Shown: in pieces, positions 47,875 through 56,705 of the stretch
Numbering within the stretch: position 1 is the first letter of the stretch
How the letters are laid out: the number at the start of each line of letters is the position of its first letter
NCBI GenBank assembly: GCA_964496365.1
Contig: CAZBZK010000002.1
Coordinates: 1 to 64,000 of the forward strand
Origin: AB-629-J13 sp964496365
GTDB taxonomy: Bacteria; Fidelibacterota; Marinisomatia; Marinisomatales; AB-629-J13
Length of the DNA stretch: 64,000 bases
Reading direction: 5' to 3'
Translations under genes and position numbers: made by a program
The notes under the pieces: model-generated
Seen by the model: only the letters and a program-made list of their open reading frames with translations
The model's database searches: none
What the model was told of the DNA's origin: nothing

Positions 47875-49110
47875 ATGCTATTCGAATTTGATCCAAACGT
47901 TCAACAAAAAGCAAAATTAAAAGTCATCGGAGTCGGTGGTGCAGGAGGTAATGCTGTAAATCGTATGATTAATGCCAATATGTCAGGTGTTGATTTTATC
48001 GTTGTAAACACAGACGCACAAGATCTTGAAAATAATTCCGCAGAACACCGCATCCAGATCGGTAAATCTCTTACCAAAGGATTGGGAGCTGGTGCCCGGT
48101 CGTCCATAGGGCACGAAGCCATGACAACAGATAAGGAAGCCGTTCAAACACTCATTGAAGGTGCTGACATGATTTTTATTACCTGCGGAATGGGGGGAGG
48201 AACTGGAACTGGAGCGGCACCGGTGGTTGCACAGATTGCCAATGAGTTAGGTATTTTAACGGTAGGCATTGTAACGCTACCCTTTAATTTCGAAGGACCA
48301 CGAAGGATGGAACGAGCATTGGAAGGTATATCGGAAATGCAGAAAGTCTGCGATACCGCTATCATCATTCCTAATCAAAAACTGATGTCCATAGTAGATA
48401 AAAACACAACCTTACCGGAATCATTCTTATTGGCCGATTCAATATTACATCAGGCCGCCAAAGGAATATCAGATTTAATCAATGTTCATGGTATGATTAA
48501 TCTGGATTTTGCAGATGTTGAAACCATCATGAAAAACATGGGTCAAGCTATCATGGGAACAGGATGTGCATCCGGTGAAGAACGGGCCGTATTGGCTGCA
48601 CAACAAGCTATTTCAAGTCCATTGCTTGATAATGGAGTGATAAGTGGTGCCCAAGGTGTTCTTGTCAATATTACCGGTGGTTCCAATTTGACTCTTCACG
48701 AAGTGGATGAAGCGACCGGTATTATTTTTGAAGAAGCGGGAAAGGATGCGAACATTATTTTTGGTGCGGTTATAGACGAAAATATGGTTGATGATATTCA
48801 GGTTACCGTCATAGCTACTGGATTTAAGCAACCGGATCAAAACCATGTGCCTGTAGAAAAAACCGATGAACCTGAATACAAACAGAGTCAATCCAGGTTC
48901 TTAATGGAAAAAAATAATGAAACGCTGATTCAGCAAAAATCAAATTCTTCCAATAAATTAGCTGGATTCAAATCCTTTGGCAAACCAAAACTTCATTTTG
49001 ATGATACATCCAAAAGTATCAGCAATGAGGAAATTAGACACATTGAGAAAATTCAAAAGGAAATTACAGACTTAGAAGTCCCTGCATTTATTAGAAGACA
49101 GCATCAATAA
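47875..49110 (+). CDS. ftsZ: Cell division GTPase FtsZ
   Basis: The protein has 411 residues. The GTP-binding glycine loop GMGGGTGTGAAP (105-116) and NADAxD-like NTDAQDLE are visible. A flexible linker of about 60 residues leads to the C-terminal peptide LEVPAFIRRQ that binds FtsA. A strong ribosome binding site AAGGAG (47863-47868) sits 6 nt before the ATG, separate from the tightly overlapped genes upstream. Ends the cluster. Confidence 0.97.
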   Translation: MLFEFDPNVQQKAKLKVIGVGGAGGNAVNRMINANMSGVDFIVVNTDAQDLENNSAEHRIQIGKSLTKGLGAGARSSIGHEAMTTDKEAVQTLIEGADMIFITCGMGGGTGTGAAPVVAQIANELGILTVGIVTLPFNFEGPRRMERALEGISEMQKVCDTAIIIPNQKLMSIVDKNTTLPESFLLADSILHQAAKGISDLINVHGMINLDFADVETIMKNMGQAIMGTGCASGEERAVLAAQQAISSPLLDNGVISGAQGVLVNITGGSNLTLHEVDEATGIIFEEAGKDANIIFGAVIDENMVDDIQVTVIATGFKQPDQNHVPVEKTDEPEYKQSQSRFLMEKNNETLIQQKSNSSNKLAGFKSFGKPKLHFDDTSKSISNEEIRHIEKIQKEITDLEVPAFIRRQHQ

Positions 49111-49111
49111 A

Positions 49112-49139
49112 AAAATCCGAATCAAACGATTCGGATTTT
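49112..49139. terminator. Bidirectional terminator between ftsZ and rpmB
   Basis: A perfect 12-bp stem, AAAATCCGAATC with GATTCGGATTTT, encloses the loop AAAC. A-runs and T-runs flank it on both sides, so it can act for ftsZ (plus) and for rpmB (minus), whose 3' ends converge here. Confidence 0.85.
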
Positions 49140-49161
49140 AAAAACTGAACTCAGGGAAAGA

Positions 49162-49398
49162 TTAAATTTTCTTTCCCTGGGATCTTAGTTCATTTACAAC
49201 CTTACGGATTCCCCGTTTGTCAATAATTCTCATACCTCTTGTGGAGACATTCAACGTTATATAACGTTTTTCATCGGGAAGCCAAAACCGCTTCTTATGT
49301 AAGTTAACATTAAACCGTCTCCTTGTTTTATTGTGAGCATGGCTCACATGATTACCAAACATAGGTTTTTTACCGGTTACATCGCACACTCTACTCAT
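49162..49398 (-). CDS. rpmB: 50S ribosomal protein L28
   Basis: The protein has 78 residues. It begins SRVCDVTGKKPMFGNHVSH, with the RRRFNVNLHKKRFW and TLNVSTRGMRIIDKRG blocks of L28. Only one of the two zinc cysteine positions seen in C+ forms is present. Stand-alone gene, convergent with ftsZ and divergent from the GNAT gene 44 nt away. Confidence 0.94.
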   Translation of the reverse strand: MSRVCDVTGKKPMFGNHVSHAHNKTRRRFNVNLHKKRFWLPDEKRYITLNVSTRGMRIIDKRGIRKVVNELRSQGKKI

Positions 49399-49442
49399 AA
49401 TAAATTCCTGTTTAATTGCTTAAAATTTGACGTGGAATTTAA

Positions 49443-49934
49443 ATGAATGATTCAGTGAATAAAATGGAAAAATTAAATAATCAAATAATAATTCGGAAAG
49501 GTACACTATCTGATTTGGAAGACATTGTTTCTAATAATTTAAGAATGGCAAAAGAAACTGAAAATAAATTATTAGAAATATCAAAAATCCATGACGGAGT
49601 GCATACATTACTAATCGATGATCGTTTGGGATCATATTTTCTTGCATTCGTAAACAATCAAAATGTAGGACAAATTATGGTTACCCGAGAGTGGTCTGAT
49701 TGGAGAAATGGATATTTTTGGTGGATTCAATCTGTGTATGTACAACCACAATTTAGAAAAATTGGTGTATATCGTAAATTACATAACCATGTAAAAAACA
49801 CTGCAAAACAACAGGGTGCGGTGGGTCTCAGACTTTATGTAGATTTGAATAATTTACATGCACAACAAGTGTATGAACACTTAAATATGGAAAAGTCAAA
49901 TTATCAATTATATGAAGACGAATGGACTGAATAA
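49443..49934 (+). CDS. GNAT family N-acetyltransferase
   Basis: The protein has 163 residues. RKGTLSDLEDIVSNN is the usual N-terminal GNAT strand-helix. IQSVYVQPQFRKIGVYRKLH is the acetyl-CoA motif (an imperfect Q/RxxGxG/A), and the late block has LYVDLNNLHAQQVYEHLNM. Substrate unknown. It overlaps dusB by 1 nt. A start at codon 8 is also possible. Confidence 0.85.
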   Translation: MNDSVNKMEKLNNQIIIRKGTLSDLEDIVSNNLRMAKETENKLLEISKIHDGVHTLLIDDRLGSYFLAFVNNQNVGQIMVTREWSDWRNGYFWWIQSVYVQPQFRKIGVYRKLHNHVKNTAKQQGAVGLRLYVDLNNLHAQQVYEHLNMEKSNYQLYEDEWTE

Positions 49935-50911
49935 TGAAAACCGTAAAAATCGGAAGTCTTAACATTTCTACTCCGGTTTTTCTGGCACCCATGGCAGGCG
50001 TAACCGATCATTCATTTAGAATATTGTGTAAAGAAATGGGTGCCGGTGTCGTCTATTCTGAATTTGTCTCTGCCCATGGAATCATTCGAGAAAATGAAAA
50101 AACTCTGGATATGATTCGATTTACTCAAGCAGAACGTCCCATTGGAATTCAAATTTTTGGTGACTCTCCAGAGGTCATGTCTGAAGCAGCACGGTTTGTT
50201 AAAGACAAATTTCAACCGGATATCATTGACATCAACTATGGCTGCCCCGTCCCAAAAATAACCAAAAAAGGCGCAGGATCCGCCGCTCTAAAAGACTTAT
50301 GTTTAATGGATGATATCACATCTGCAGTGGTTGAGGCTGTACCTGAATTACCTGTCACTGTTAAAATGAGAGCTGGATGGAACCATGATAATTTAGTGTC
50401 AACTGAAGCTGGACCTCGATTGGAAAAGCTGGGAGTAAAAGCCATTGCTTTACATCCAAGAACGACAAATCAACGATATAAAGGAAATGCAAATTGGGAT
50501 TTGATCAGGGAGTTAAAAAAGGCTGTATCGATTCCTGTAATTGGAAACGGAGATGTGAAAACGAAAGAAGATGTATCCAGAATGTTTAATGAAACCGGAT
50601 GTGATATTGTGATGGTTGCCAGGGCGGCGTTGGGAAATCCATGGTTTTTTAAACAAATCGTAGCACATTTGGAGGGGTCTCCCCTACCGAAACATCCGTC
50701 AATTAAAGAAAAAGTAACTATGTGTCGCAGACATCTAAAACTCCTTATGAAAACTAGAGGATTTCATACGGGAACCAACCTCATGAGAAAACATTTTGGA
50801 TGGTATATCAAAGGATTTGAAGGAGCAGGTAAAATTCGACAAGATCTTGTCATGAGTAAACATTGTAATGAAATGTTGACAAGGTTGGAAACATTATTAG
50901 AATGCAATTGA
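49934..50911 (+). CDS. dusB: tRNA-dihydrouridine synthase (DusB-like)
   Basis: The protein has 325 residues. A flavin TIM barrel starting FLAPMAGVTDHSFRIL. The catalytic cysteine is C104 in INYGCPVPKITKKGAG. LHPRTTNQRYKGNANW and the FMN phosphate motif GNGDVKTKED follow. It reduces uridines in the tRNA D-loop. It ends in TGA, showing that TGA is a normal stop in this genome. Confidence 0.94.
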   Translation: MKTVKIGSLNISTPVFLAPMAGVTDHSFRILCKEMGAGVVYSEFVSAHGIIRENEKTLDMIRFTQAERPIGIQIFGDSPEVMSEAARFVKDKFQPDIIDINYGCPVPKITKKGAGSAALKDLCLMDDITSAVVEAVPELPVTVKMRAGWNHDNLVSTEAGPRLEKLGVKAIALHPRTTNQRYKGNANWDLIRELKKAVSIPVIGNGDVKTKEDVSRMFNETGCDIVMVARAALGNPWFFKQIVAHLEGSPLPKHPSIKEKVTMCRRHLKLLMKTRGFHTGTNLMRKHFGWYIKGFEGAGKIRQDLVMSKHCNEMLTRLETLLECN

Positions 50912-51004
50912 TTAAATCAGTCTTAACCTACCAATGGATTCTAACCTTATCATTCAAAAAACAGCGGATTGCACTAGAAAAGTTTTCCTCTTTCACAACA
51001 CCAA

Positions 51005-54000
51005 CTATTTTCGAACAAATAATCTCAAAGAATCATCGTTTATCCCAACAAGAATGCCTATTTTATTATCTTTACCAATGTTGATCCGTTTAATATCTTT
51101 CACATCTTGTGGAACAAAAAAGCCACTCTGTTTAGTGGTCATTGGGTCAAGGCTATTGTCATTTCCTGTCAATATAAGCCCAATAGAGGCATCGTTCCTT
51201 GTGGTCTCTACTTCGGTTTGATACATATTACCCGCTATCAATAAATCCTTGATTTGATCATTATTAAAATCTGCACAAACGATGCCATTAATGGGCCCAA
51301 TTTGAGCCAGGGTTGGTAACTTTTTAATGGAAAATCCTCCCACATTTCTTTCTAAAATAATGCTTTCAAACATTTTTGCTTCGTAATGTAAAGATTGTTG
51401 TTTGTTTTCTCCTAATATATCATCAATATTGGCATCGGCAAACGATTTGTATGTGGGAAATTTTTCTGTAATAAAGGGCATTTGTTCAGAAGAACATTCT
51501 CGTCCACGAACAGGGACCTGGTCTTCGCCATAATACTTTGCCAGCACAATATCAAAAGACCCATTTTGGTCAAAATCACTACAATATAAATGTAATGGTT
51601 TTTCAGAGGATGCGTGAAATTTATGATTTAGCCCTAAATTACCTACAATGAAATCTATATCTCCATCTCCATCATAATCTGATTTAATGATTTTGTTCCA
51701 CCAACCAACTGTATTTTCCAGGCCATAAACGGAGGTTATGTCTGAAAATATTCCTTCTCTATTTTCAAAAAATTTAATGGGCATCCATTCACCAACAGTA
51801 ATTAAATCCTCATCACCATCACCATCTATATCCTCCCAAACAGCAGAAGTCACCATTCCTTGCATTGTCATCTCCAAGGAAGTATTCAGGGCTATATCTC
51901 GAAATTGTCCTTTGTCATTTTGTAGTAAAAAACTAGGAGTTGGGTAGGGGAAATGATTGGGGAAAACTCTACCACCGACAAATAAATCCATGTCTCCGTC
52001 CCGGTCAAAATCTGCAGGAACCACACAACTTCCTGAAGATAATATTTCTGGTAATCCTTTAGATTCGAAAAAATCACCTTTCCCATCATTCAGATAAAGA
52101 CGGTCTTGATAATAATTGGTTTTAGCTTCTGATTCAGTGCTGCCACTAACTACATACAAATCATTATCACCATCTCCATCCGCATCAAAAAAACAACTAC
52201 CCATATCTTCATAAATGCGGTCTTGTTTGAAAATAGATACTTCTTTTTTTATGAAATTGGTATTTGACGATTGAATATAAAGTGCACCTGATTGCTGATG
52301 TGCACCACCAATATAAAAATCATCTAATCCATCGCCGTTGACATCAGCAACACTAATAAATGGACCCAATTGTGAAAGTTTATGAGGTAGTAAAACCTGT
52401 ATTTTATAATCATCAAATTTATTTTCGGAATGTTTGAAAACGGGTTGAAAAGCATTTACTGTGACATCCTCAAATAATTGAAACTCATTTTTTTCTTCAT
52501 TATTCATGGTTATATGTATCGCATCATCATAATTAATTTGGATTAATTGATTAGTAGCTACATTCGTTCGAATAGTCCGTTTCCCATTTAGCCAAATGAC
52601 CTCGATTTCATCAACTTGTGTATGTTTACCTAATCCGAAATGTGCAATATGTTCAGATGAAGATTGAAATCCACGAGTAACTTTCATCTCAAAAATCTGT
52701 TGTTGTTCAGCATATTTTATATGAATTTTTGCCCCAAGACCCGTTGAATTTTGTGGATTACCCTTGAGTGAAATTTTAAGGAAATGATTATTCAGTTTTT
52801 CTGCATTATTTCGATAGATCTGAGATGGTTCATCAAGATTATTTATCACTAAATCTAAGTCTCCATCATTATCGAAATCAGAAACAGCAGCACCCTGTGA
52901 TAGAGTATAATCATCAAAGCCCCATGCATTTGATTTATCTGTGAATTTTAAATCACCCTCATTTTTGAACATAAAATTTGTGAGTTTAGTGAACGGAATT
53001 AGTTTATATAATTGAAAAATATCTATATCGTCTCCTTGCTGTTGCGCTAATGTTTTTGCTTTATCGACATAATCTTTATCATGAAAATCCCTTTTAAATC
53101 CGTTTGCTACAAAAACATCTCTTAACCCATCATTATCGAAATCAGAAAGCAAACATGCCCAACTCCAATCAGTTTCACTTAATCCTGCCATTTGAGAGAC
53201 TTCACTAAATCGGTTAATCCCACGATTAATTTGAAGCATATTGTGCATATACTGATGATGTAACCCTAATTCAAGCATTCCCTCAAATAATTGCACATTC
53301 ATAGGGGCCATATTAGTCTTAGAGCGTTTATAATCTTTAGGTAACATCTCAGTAATAAATAAGTCCTCCAAACCATCGTTGTTTATATCTGCTGCATCTA
53401 CGCCCATCGAATAAAAAGGAATATGACCGAAATATTCCTTTACAGCATTTGAAAATGTGCCATTTCCATTATTCAAATAAAAATAATCTGATTCTTTAAA
53501 ATCATTAGCCACATATATATCAATATAGCCATCCTGATTGAGGTCTGCTGTTATAACTCCCAATCCATGTCCGTAATTTTTGATACCAGCTTTTAGCGAA
53601 ACATCTTCGAACTTGCCATTATTATTATGGTAAAGTCGATCTCTAACTGAATATTCGGGATTATTACGTCTATCCAATCGATCTTCCAAACCCAAATTGG
53701 ATTCATAAGGATGATTGGTTAAATATATATCTAAATCTCCATCATTATCATAGTCAAAAAAGGAAGCTTGTATAGAGAAACCTTCATCATTTAGCCCATA
53801 TTCTGAAGCTTTTTCTTCGAAGGTTAAATCACCTTTATTTATAAATAGCTGATTGCGTCTTTGAGAGGGTGTATTGTTTTTCCAATCGGATTTGCAGGCA
53901 TAAATATCCAATAATCCATCGCCATTAACATCTACCATTGAGACCCCTGTGTACCATCCACTATCACCAGCTACATCTGCTTTGTCAGTGATATCTTCAA

Positions 54001-54313
54001 ATTCAAAATTACCTTTATTTAAAAAAAGCTTATTTGGCACTTCATTACCAGTGAAATAAATATCCGATAACCCATCATTATTAATATCGCCAACTGCTAC
54101 TCCACCACCATTATATATGTAAGTAAATTTATAGTAATTTTTCTCGTATGTTTCTTGTACAGTATTAACAAAGTATAATCCTGATATTTCGGGAGGAATA
54201 AGGGAAAATAAATTTGTCTTTTGGGAGTATAGAGATTCAATTTGTGAAATAATTATTAAAGAGAAAAAGGTATTGAGATATTTCATAACTGAATATATAA
54301 TTTTTGGAGTCAT
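51005..54313 (-). CDS. Secreted FG-GAP/VCBS and ASPIC-UnbV repeat protein
   Basis: The protein has 1,102 residues. A signal peptide near residues 10-30 is followed by a beta-propeller of FG-GAP/VCBS repeats with at least 14 calcium loops of the DxNxDGxxD type (e.g. DINNDGLSD, DVNGDGLLD, DFDNDGDLD). An ASPIC/UnbV domain occupies about 510-600 (TGLGAKIHIKY, HFGLGKHTQVDEIEVIWLNG), and then a second run of repeats. It lacks the Por sorting tail found on the giant protein at 57.9 kb. Such proteins are exported and calcium-stabilised; ligand unknown. The ATG at codon 10 gives a cleaner signal peptide. Confidence 0.88.
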   Translation of the reverse strand: MTPKIIYSVMKYLNTFFSLIIISQIESLYSQKTNLFSLIPPEISGLYFVNTVQETYEKNYYKFTYIYNGGGVAVGDINNDGLSDIYFTGNEVPNKLFLNKGNFEFEDITDKADVAGDSGWYTGVSMVDVNGDGLLDIYACKSDWKNNTPSQRRNQLFINKGDLTFEEKASEYGLNDEGFSIQASFFDYDNDGDLDIYLTNHPYESNLGLEDRLDRRNNPEYSVRDRLYHNNNGKFEDVSLKAGIKNYGHGLGVITADLNQDGYIDIYVANDFKESDYFYLNNGNGTFSNAVKEYFGHIPFYSMGVDAADINNDGLEDLFITEMLPKDYKRSKTNMAPMNVQLFEGMLELGLHHQYMHNMLQINRGINRFSEVSQMAGLSETDWSWACLLSDFDNDGLRDVFVANGFKRDFHDKDYVDKAKTLAQQQGDDIDIFQLYKLIPFTKLTNFMFKNEGDLKFTDKSNAWGFDDYTLSQGAAVSDFDNDGDLDLVINNLDEPSQIYRNNAEKLNNHFLKISLKGNPQNSTGLGAKIHIKYAEQQQIFEMKVTRGFQSSSEHIAHFGLGKHTQVDEIEVIWLNGKRTIRTNVATNQLIQINYDDAIHITMNNEEKNEFQLFEDVTVNAFQPVFKHSENKFDDYKIQVLLPHKLSQLGPFISVADVNGDGLDDFYIGGAHQQSGALYIQSSNTNFIKKEVSIFKQDRIYEDMGSCFFDADGDGDNDLYVVSGSTESEAKTNYYQDRLYLNDGKGDFFESKGLPEILSSGSCVVPADFDRDGDMDLFVGGRVFPNHFPYPTPSFLLQNDKGQFRDIALNTSLEMTMQGMVTSAVWEDIDGDGDEDLITVGEWMPIKFFENREGIFSDITSVYGLENTVGWWNKIIKSDYDGDGDIDFIVGNLGLNHKFHASSEKPLHLYCSDFDQNGSFDIVLAKYYGEDQVPVRGRECSSEQMPFITEKFPTYKSFADANIDDILGENKQQSLHYEAKMFESIILERNVGGFSIKKLPTLAQIGPINGIVCADFNNDQIKDLLIAGNMYQTEVETTRNDASIGLILTGNDNSLDPMTTKQSGFFVPQDVKDIKRINIGKDNKIGILVGINDDSLRLFVRK

Positions 54314-54447
54314 TTTGAAAGTAATTTTTGTATAATGAATTATTCAGTACACTAATGAAAAAAATACTCCTGAAATCGAGGAAATAAATATGGACTCAAA
54401 TCAGGCTCGCCAATAAACTGAAAGGTTAACTTAAGTCAACAAACAAC

Positions 54448-54480
54448 AAAGCCTTACTCTGTGTCTAGAAATAAGGCTTT
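54448..54480 (-). terminator. Hairpin terminator following the tRNA-Pro half
   Basis: AAAGCCTTA pairs with TAAGGCTTT (9 bp) over a 15-nt loop. On the minus strand a T-rich tract (TTTGTTGTTTGTTG) follows. It lies 7 nt past the 3' end of the tRNA-Pro fragment, as expected for the terminator of a once-complete tRNA gene. Confidence 0.6.
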
Positions 54481-54487
54481 ATCAGTA

Positions 54488-54531
54488 TCGACGTGGCAGG
54501 ATTCGAACCTGCTACCCCCTACTCCCAAATC
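54488..54531 (-). pseudogene. 3' half of a tRNA-Pro (UGG), possible attachment-site scar
   Basis: Minus strand: the anticodon loop TTTGGGA (anticodon TGG), the 3' strand of the anticodon stem, a variable loop GGGTA, a perfect T-arm GCAGG-TTCGAAT-CCTGC, and CACGTCG plus A as the 3' acceptor strand and discriminator. The D-arm and 5' acceptor strand are absent; upstream sequence does not fold into them. A tRNA cut at the anticodon loop with an intact 3' end and terminator is what tyrosine integrases leave at attL/attR. A degraded duplicate is the alternative. Confidence 0.7.
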
Positions 54532-54643
54532 AGGATGAATTAGTTATTTTTCTTAGCTGAAACAAATCCTTTAATTATTAAAATTAAAGGGGAAATTCAC
54601 GATTGGTTTGTGATGGTATAGTAAAACAATCATTCTTGATTGT

Positions 54644-54811
54644 TTATTTCAGCAACACCATTTTCTTAGTTTCCGTAAAACCTTGTCCCGAATTTGAAGA
54701 AGCGTCATTTGCTTGTATTTGATATAAATACACACCTGCACTGACAGGCCTGCCCATTAAGTCTGTAACATCCCAGCGGACAAACTTAAAGCCTGCTTCT
54801 GTGTTGTTTAT
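54644..54811 (-). pseudogene. Relic of a Por (type IX) C-terminal sorting domain
   Basis: Minus strand, one frame reads INNTEAGFKFVRWDVTDLMG, then RPVSAGVYLYQIQA, and ends TETKKMVLLK plus stop. This is the last 55 residues of a Por secretion sorting domain, much like the tail at 57940-58190 (GIYFYQIKTES...TRKMILLK). An in-frame stop at 54812-54814 and no matching sequence upstream show that the rest of the gene is gone. Confidence 0.8.
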
Positions 54812-54941
54812 TTAACCATTAACACGGTTGGTGAATTTTAGAGGGGATTATGAAAAGATTAACCATTTATCCAATGGTGAGTCTATTTTGATTTGTGGTT
54901 ACAAACTAATTAAAAATTTTAAATCACCGGATACAAGTATG

Positions 54942-55028
54942 CGGAGAGGGAGGGATTCGAACCCTCGTTACACGTGAATGTAAACACGCTTTCCAAGCGT
55001 GCGCCTTCAGCCACTCGGCCACCTCTCC
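54942..55028 (-). tRNA. tRNA-Ser (anticodon GGA)
   Basis: Minus strand starts GGAGAGGTGGCCGAGTGGC. The anticodon loop TTGGAAA lies in the stem ACGCT/AGCGT. A long variable arm follows (type II tRNA), then GGTTCGAATCC and the acceptor CCTCTCC with discriminator G. CCA is not encoded. Confidence 0.95.
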
Positions 55029-55061
55029 AGAATAAATTTAGGTCGCTGAATTTTAACCTTG

Positions 55062-55147
55062 CGGAGGGGGAGGGATTTGAACCCCCGATGCCCATAGGAC
55101 ATGCCGGTTTTCAAGACCGGTGCATTCAGCCACTCTGCCACCCCTCC
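55062..55147 (-). tRNA. tRNA-Ser (anticodon TGA)
   Basis: Minus strand starts GGAGGGGTGGCAGAGTGGC. The anticodon stem CCGGT/ACCGG holds the loop CTTGAAA (anticodon TGA), followed by a long variable arm and GGTTCAAATCC. The acceptor CCCTCC closes with one imperfect pair and discriminator G. It is 33 nt upstream of the other tRNA-Ser on the same strand. Confidence 0.94.
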
Positions 55148-55153
55148 AAATAT

Positions 55154-55588
55154 TTATTCTTTTTGGTTCTTTTCCTGACCAATTTCTTCTGAATTTTCTT
55201 TTTCAGAAACTGCATCATCACCTATTTTGTTTTCAGGGGTTTTTTCTCCTTCTGCTGATGAATCACTGGATTGAGTCTCGATGGATTCTTCACTTGCTTG
55301 ATTCTTAGGTTCAGTTACTTCAGAATCCGACGCAGTCTCTGAAGTTTCTTCCTGATCTTTAGATACCGGATCAGGTAACTCGATGTGTAATAATTTTTTT
55401 TCTTCTTCTATGCGTTTTAATGCAGCGTCTAAAGATTCACCTCCATGAAGACCAATCATTCTTTCATTAAATCGCCATTGACCTGTTTTTTCAGATTTTA
55501 AACTGTTCACATATTTTACATATTTTACGTCAGATTTCCCTTTTTTCTTTGCAGCTTTTTCAGCGAAACTTAATTGTTTTTTAGCCAT
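55154..55588 (-). CDS. Small basic protein with acidic tail, possible ribosome-associated DUF4295 relative
   Basis: The protein has 144 residues. The first 70 are basic (AKKQLSFAEKAAKKKGKSD) with VNSLKSEKTGQWRFNERMI, which recalls the KMVKSEKTGAY pattern of the small DUF4295 proteins encoded with L28/L33 in Bacteroidetes. The last 70 are E/S/D/T-rich and very like the tail of S16 in this window. AGGAG lies 11 nt before the ATG. Directly upstream of tRNA-Ser. The family call is weak. Confidence 0.45.
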   Translation of the reverse strand: MAKKQLSFAEKAAKKKGKSDVKYVKYVNSLKSEKTGQWRFNERMIGLHGGESLDAALKRIEEEKKLLHIELPDPVSKDQEETSETASDSEVTEPKNQASEESIETQSSDSSAEGEKTPENKIGDDAVSEKENSEEIGQEKNQKE

Positions 55589-55673
55589 TTTAATTATTTC
55601 TCCTTAAAAATAGTCGGCGAATTTACTTGGAATTTATTCAAAATTCAATCAATGAGATAATTAATTACGAATT

Positions 55674-56705
55674 TCAATTTGTATTTTGATCTCTCTTCCA
55701 TTTTTCAGATGCCAGCTTTCGCATATCAACAACCGAATCATGTTCATCTATTATCTCCACACCCAATAAGGTTTCGATAGCGTCTTCCAACGTAATGATC
55801 CCGGTAGTGGTTCCAAATTCATCCACCACATGGAAAATTTGTTGTCTCCTATGTACAAATTCATCCAAAATAAATGCGATGGATTCTGTCTCAGAAATGG
55901 TGTGAATTGGGTCCATTATGTCACCCATTTTTATTTCAAATTTATCTTCCGCTTGCTTTTTGACCAAATCATAACGATGAACAAATCCAATGATGGTATC
56001 AAGGTCATTTTCAAAAACCGGTATTCTTGAAAAAACAATTGGAGAGTATTTATCCATCACCTCTTTTACCGAAAGATGTTTGGACAATGCGAACACAACA
56101 TTTCTCGGCGTCATAACATCCTCAGCTTTAACATCACGGAGATTCAACAAATTTTCGATTATATCCCCTTCTTTTTCTTCAATGGTACCCTCATCTTCCC
56201 CCATTTCTGCCATAGCTAACATCTCTTCTCTAGACACTTTGGGGTCTTCATCATCTTTTACCACCCAACTGTAAAACCATTCTGAAAGATAAACTAACGG
56301 TAACGTCACCCAAATCAATCCACGAATTGCATACGCAGCAAATCCTGATAATTTTTTCCAATAAACAGCTCCAATGGTTTTTGGAATTATTTCTGAAAAT
56401 ACAAGAATTGAAATCGTTAATATTGCCGACGAAATTGCAACGGCTTTACTCCCGAATATTTGAAGAGATTGGGCACCAACGCCTGCGGCTCCAACAACAT
56501 TTGCAACGGTGTTCACAGTTAATATTGCCGCTAAGGGCCGATTTATATTTTCTTTCAAAGATTCCAAGATGGTTGAGCTTTTCTTGCCTTCTTTTGATTC
56601 AATAGCAATGTGAGTTCGAGTAATCGATAATATTACCGATTCTAAAAGTGAACATAAGAATGATACAGCTAATGCCAGAGAGAAGTAAAATATTAATAAC
56701 CCCAT
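55674..56705 (-). CDS. DUF21 and CBS-domain membrane protein (CNNM/HlyC family) lacking the C-terminal domain
   Basis: The protein has 343 residues. The DUF21/CNNM domain (about 1-180) has four membrane helices, including ILTVNTVANVVGAAGVGAQS and ISILVFSEIIPKTIGAVYWK. A CBS pair at about 195-315 starts with VKAEDVMTPRNVVFALS and includes FHVVDEFGTTTGIITLEDA. The usual CorC/HlyC domain of about 80 residues is absent; the protein stops 28 residues after the CBS pair. Probably a divalent-cation (Mg or Co) export or sensing protein. Confidence 0.88.
   Translation of the reverse strand: MGLLIFYFSLALAVSFLCSLLESVILSITRTHIAIESKEGKKSSTILESLKENINRPLAAILTVNTVANVVGAAGVGAQSLQIFGSKAVAISSAILTISILVFSEIIPKTIGAVYWKKLSGFAAYAIRGLIWVTLPLVYLSEWFYSWVVKDDEDPKVSREEMLAMAEMGEDEGTIEEKEGDIIENLLNLRDVKAEDVMTPRNVVFALSKHLSVKEVMDKYSPIVFSRIPVFENDLDTIIGFVHRYDLVKKQAEDKFEIKMGDIMDPIHTISETESIAFILDEFVHRRQQIFHVVDEFGTTTGIITLEDAIETLLGVEIIDEHDSVVDMRKLASEKWKRDQNTN

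Larger units (their letters stand above)
54314..54941. other. Relic zone without intact genes
   Basis: This stretch of 628 nt between the FG-GAP gene and tRNA-Ser holds no intact reading frame. It contains an intrinsic hairpin, the 3' half of a tRNA-Pro and a decayed Por sorting domain, each listed separately. I see nothing further at 54314-54447, 54532-54643 or 54815-54941. Confidence 0.7.

Noticed and set aside
50902..51221. Small plus-strand frames after dusB
   Set aside because: They lie mostly antisense to the end of the FG-GAP gene, have no recognisable domain and no ribosome binding site.
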